DNA of 64,000 nucleotides from Rhizobiaceae bacterium. GTDB lineage: Bacteria > Pseudomonadota > Alphaproteobacteria > Rhizobiales > Rhizobiaceae. The position numbers and the translations under genes were made by a program. Each line of letters opens with the position of its first letter. The stretch's first letter is position 1. Positions 61,528 to 64,000 of the stretch are shown one piece after another. The stretch covers positions 124,001 to 188,000 of the forward strand of contig JAHBYW010000003.1 of assembly GCA_019635755.1 (NCBI GenBank). Reading direction: 5' to 3'. Below the pieces are notes generated by a model. That model was not told where the DNA came from. It made no database searches and worked only from the letters and a program-made list of their open reading frames with translations.

Positions 61528-62400
61528 TCAATGCCTCTGCACGGACGGACGGCCGAGCAGGCCCTGGGGCCTGAGCAGGAGGACGAGAAGCAGGCCGGAA
61601 TAGACCACGACGCTGGCGACGGCGCCGTCGAAATAGCCCGCGCTCAGCTGCTGGAGCACGCCGATCAGGAGGCCCCCGATGACCGAGCCGGGGATCGACG
61701 TCAGCCCGCCGACGACGACGGCGGGAAACGCCAGCAGGCCGATCTGGCTCAGCGTGGGACTGACGACCTGGAGGCTGCCGAGGAAGATGCCGCCGAGCGC
61801 CGCGGTGACCGTGCCGATCGAGAACGCGACGGTGAAGACGCGGTCCGAGTTTATCCCCGACAGCGCGGCCGCCTCGGGATGCTCCGCCGTCGCCCGCATC
61901 TGCAGGCCGAGCGACGTGTAGCGGAAGAACAATGCGAAGGCGCTGACGCAGACGACCGAACAGCCCATGATGATCAGGTCGAGCATCGACAGGCGTAGCG
62001 CGCCGATGGCGACGATGCTGCTGGGAAGGGTGCGCGGGAACGACAGATCCTGCGAACCGAAGATGATGACCAGCGCGCCCTGGATGATCAGCGACAGGGC
62101 GATGGTGGCCATGACGACCGTGAGCAGCGGCTGTCCCTGCAGCGGCTTGAAGACGACACGCTGGAGCATCGCGCCGAGGATGCCGGCGGCGACCACGGTC
62201 GCGATGATCGCCAGCGCGACCGGCAGGTTGAACACGGCAAGCGCCACGAACATCAGATAGGCGCCCACGGCGAGCAGGTCGCCCTGGGCGAAGTTGAAGA
62301 CGTCCGTCGCCTTGAAGATCAGCACGAAGCCGAGAGCGACGAGCCCGTAGACCGAACCGACAGCCAGTCCGCTGACGAGAAGCTGAAGAAAGAAGATCAT
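61528..62400 (-). CDS. Branched-chain-type ABC transporter permease (LivH-like), second system
   Basis: A 290-residue permease with about eight hydrophobic segments: GLVALGFVLIFKATDVFNFAQGDLLAVGAY, the coupling region LQMRATAEHPEAAALSGINS and VVVGGLTSIPGSVIGGLLIGVLQQL, ending LLRPQGLLGRPSV. It starts 55 bases after the binding-protein stop. Confidence 0.92.
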   Translation of the reverse strand: MIFFLQLLVSGLAVGSVYGLVALGFVLIFKATDVFNFAQGDLLAVGAYLMFVALAVFNLPVALAIIATVVAAGILGAMLQRVVFKPLQGQPLLTVVMATIALSLIIQGALVIIFGSQDLSFPRTLPSSIVAIGALRLSMLDLIIMGCSVVCVSAFALFFRYTSLGLQMRATAEHPEAAALSGINSDRVFTVAFSIGTVTAALGGIFLGSLQVVSPTLSQIGLLAFPAVVVGGLTSIPGSVIGGLLIGVLQQLSAGYFDGAVASVVVYSGLLLVLLLRPQGLLGRPSVQRH

Positions 62401-62455
62401 TCCGCAGTCCCCCTCAGCGGACGGCCAAGCCGATGTTGGTCTGGTGTCTGGTGGG

Positions 62456-63661
62456 CTACTTCACGTATTGCCGGTAGGCATCCCACTCGCCCACGGCGGT
62501 GAAGGCCTGCGTGGCATAGTCGTAGCCGTACGGACGCGCGAGATTGATGCCCATGCGGCTTTCGCCGAACGAAACCGACGGGCTGAGGCCGTTGGTATCG
62601 ACATCCTTCAGGGCAACGAGCGCCTGGTGATAGGTCTCGCGGGTCGGGTTCTCGCCGGCATCGGTCAGCGCCTGTACGACCAGTTGTCCAGCCACGTAGC
62701 CGACGACAAAGTCGGACGAGGCCGCGTCCTTGCCGAAGCCGTACTTCTCGGCGTCGGCGAGCATCTGCTTGCCGCCATCGGTCGGGACGGAGGGCGGCGT
62801 GATGCCGTGGACGAACTGCCACTGCGCGCCGATCTCGGGCGACAGCCCTGCATAGGCGCTGGGCGTGCCGCTGGCATAGGTGGCCATCACCGGGATGTTC
62901 AGGCCGAACTTCTCCATCGACTTCAGGATCAGGTTCGCCTGTCCGCCCGTCGTGTGGGCGGCGATGAAGTCAGGCTCCATCTGCTGGATCTTGAGGACGA
63001 TCGCGTCGGCGCTCGTCGCCGTGGCATCCATCAGCACACCGCCCACATATTCCGTGCCGGCCGCTTCGGCCGTCTCGGAAATGAGCTTCTGCCAGCCGAG
63101 GCCGGATTCGACGTTCACGGAGATGTCGGCGACCTTCGGCTTGTCCTTGCCGACCCGGTCCTTCATCGCGCCGAGGATGACCTGCGCCTGCACCGGGTAG
63201 GACGGCACCAGCATGAACATGTATTCCTGGAACGGCTCGAGCGACGCATCCGTCGTGCCGTCGGGACCGACGACCGGGATCTTGTCCTTGGCGACAAGCG
63301 GCAGCGCCGCGACCTGGGTGCCCGACAGGGTCAGCCCGGAGATGCCGATGACGTCGTCGTTGGAGGCAAGCTTCTTGTAGGCGGCGATGCCGAGAGGCAC
63401 CTGGAACTTGTCGTCCTCCGCGAGCAGCACGATCTTGCGGCCGTTGATGCCGCCCGCGTCGTTCACCTTGTTGAACTGCGTCTGGATGCCCCGCAGATAG
63501 GGCAGCTGGTTCGGAACGCCCGGACCGGATTGATCCGATACGACACCGTAGGTGATCGTATCCTGCGCGAAGGCAGGTTGAAGTGCCGTGCCCATGGCGA
63601 GGATGCCCGCGCCGAGCAACGCGCCCGCGATCTTCGCGGCGCCAAGAATTTCCGGTTTCAT
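62456..63661 (-). CDS. Branched-chain-type ABC transporter substrate-binding protein, second system
   Basis: A 401-residue periplasmic binding protein (peripla_BP_6). Signal peptide ends QPAFAQ (about 33). The fold begins ITYGVVSDQSGPGVPNQLPYLRGIQTQFNKVNDAGGINGRKI (in segments) and includes VIGISGLTLSGTQVAALPLVAKDKIPVVGPDG. GGGAGG lies four bases before the ATG at 63661, so longer upstream frames are discounted. It heads the operon; ligand unknown, though the linked acyl-CoA-synthetase-like gene points to an organic or fatty/aromatic acid in related operons. Confidence 0.92.
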   Translation of the reverse strand: MKPEILGAAKIAGALLGAGILAMGTALQPAFAQDTITYGVVSDQSGPGVPNQLPYLRGIQTQFNKVNDAGGINGRKIVLLAEDDKFQVPLGIAAYKKLASNDDVIGISGLTLSGTQVAALPLVAKDKIPVVGPDGTTDASLEPFQEYMFMLVPSYPVQAQVILGAMKDRVGKDKPKVADISVNVESGLGWQKLISETAEAAGTEYVGGVLMDATATSADAIVLKIQQMEPDFIAAHTTGGQANLILKSMEKFGLNIPVMATYASGTPSAYAGLSPEIGAQWQFVHGITPPSVPTDGGKQMLADAEKYGFGKDAASSDFVVGYVAGQLVVQALTDAGENPTRETYHQALVALKDVDTNGLSPSVSFGESRMGINLARPYGYDYATQAFTAVGEWDAYRQYVK

Positions 63662-63797
63662 GTCACCTCCCAGGACATTGCGTGGCCGCCTGCCCGACTC
63701 TGCTCGCGGCACATGCGAGGGTCCTCCTCGGCACACGGGCCGCGCCGGAAGTCGAAGGCGTCGATGATCTGCCTAGCGCGGAGCGATGTCTCCCAAA

Positions 63798-63813
63798 CCT
63801 ATCCCAAGATAGG
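63798..63813. promoter_or_regulatory. Palindrome CCTATC-CCAA-GATAGG upstream of the second transporter
   Basis: Six-base perfect arms with a four-base spacer lie 137 bases upstream of the binding-protein ATG, in the 205-base gap before the operon and just beyond the gene fragment at the right edge. It is a candidate operator; the regulator is not in the window. Confidence 0.45.
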
Positions 63814-63866
63814 ACGGCGGCTTCTTTCGGCGGGTTCCGTCGATCAGCCGCAGAGCGGCAAAACGC

Positions 63867-64000
63867 TCAGACCGGTGCCAGCCTGCACACGCCGAGCGGG
63901 TCCGGCTCGAGCCACCGCATCACGCCTTCCGCGACGAGCGAATTCGCGTAGGGAACGATCTCGCCGACGGCATGGTTGAGCTGGCGCGGATTGAGGTCGG
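63867..64000 (-). CDS. Unidentified protein, C-terminal fragment (cut by window edge)
   Basis: An open minus-strand frame enters from the right edge and stops at 63869-63867. The last 44 residues read DLNPRQLNHAVGEIVPYANS, then LVAEGVMRWLEPDPLGVC and RLAPV at the end. The codon pattern is typical of a real gene here. The family cannot be told from this fragment. Confidence 0.6.
   Translation of the reverse strand, partial: DLNPRQLNHAVGEIVPYANSLVAEGVMRWLEPDPLGVCRLAPV

Noticed and set aside
1-64000. tRNA, rRNA, CRISPR array, insertion sequence or prophage
   Set aside because: No regular direct repeats with spacers, no transposase or integrase-like protein, and no recognisable structural RNA sequence were seen.

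Overview
The window is GC-rich, densely packed DNA with no rRNA, tRNA, phage, insertion sequence or CRISPR array that I can see. Gene content points to an alphaproteobacterium of the order Hyphomicrobiales (Rhizobiales), most likely the Mesorhizobium/Phyllobacteriaceae area. Pointers are paired extensin-like proteins, DUF3775, DUF486, ubiE-ubiB-coaBC, rhizobial nucleoside salvage, DUF1045-phnM-phnN-zur and several branched-chain-type ABC transporters. This is inference from families; no 16S gene is present.

Layout. 0-6.5 kb: an LssY_C protein cut by the left edge, an RTX-type calcium-binding protein, two extensin-like cell-wall proteins, DUF3775, DUF486 and TPR genes. 6.9-11.8 kb: 1-Cys peroxiredoxin, an ArsR-SRPBCC-SRPBCC set with an apparently leaderless autoregulated promoter, an acyltransferase plus deacetylase pair and a GNAT enzyme. 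11.8-15.4 kb: coaBC, ubiB, ubiE. 15.5-25.7 kb: nucleoside uptake and salvage (add, upp, deoA, punA, cdd and a three-gene ABC transporter lacking its binding protein), interrupted by an aspartic protease, RidA and a TetR gene. 25.9-28.0 kb: DUF4394 divergent from an ECF sigma/anti-sigma pair, with two interlocked identical-looking promoters between them. 28.2-31.05 kb: DUF1045-phnM-phnN and zur.

31.4-43.9 kb is the most unusual part. Five same-strand genes encode a Tat-exported caspase-like protease, a small cysteine-rich exported protein, a single-pass membrane protein, a WD40-caspase fusion and an exported MEMO-CapA fusion. Facing them are two paralogous 7TMR-DISM sensor proteins, one a complete histidine kinase and the other lacking the ATP-binding domain, plus a NarL-type response regulator. 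Both caspase catalytic dyads are intact. I infer a cell-envelope caspase system, possibly under the adjacent phosphorelay; its function is not known to me.

44-64 kb is catabolic and transport DNA: a LysE exporter behind a perfect palindrome; an RpiR regulator with a glutamine-synthetase-like ligase and an amidohydrolase; a divergent run of amidohydrolases with a complete Liv-type ABC transporter; a class III aminotransferase; and a second complete Liv-type transporter whose operon carries an acyl-CoA-synthetase-like protein that has lost its catalytic motifs. A gene fragment runs off the right edge.
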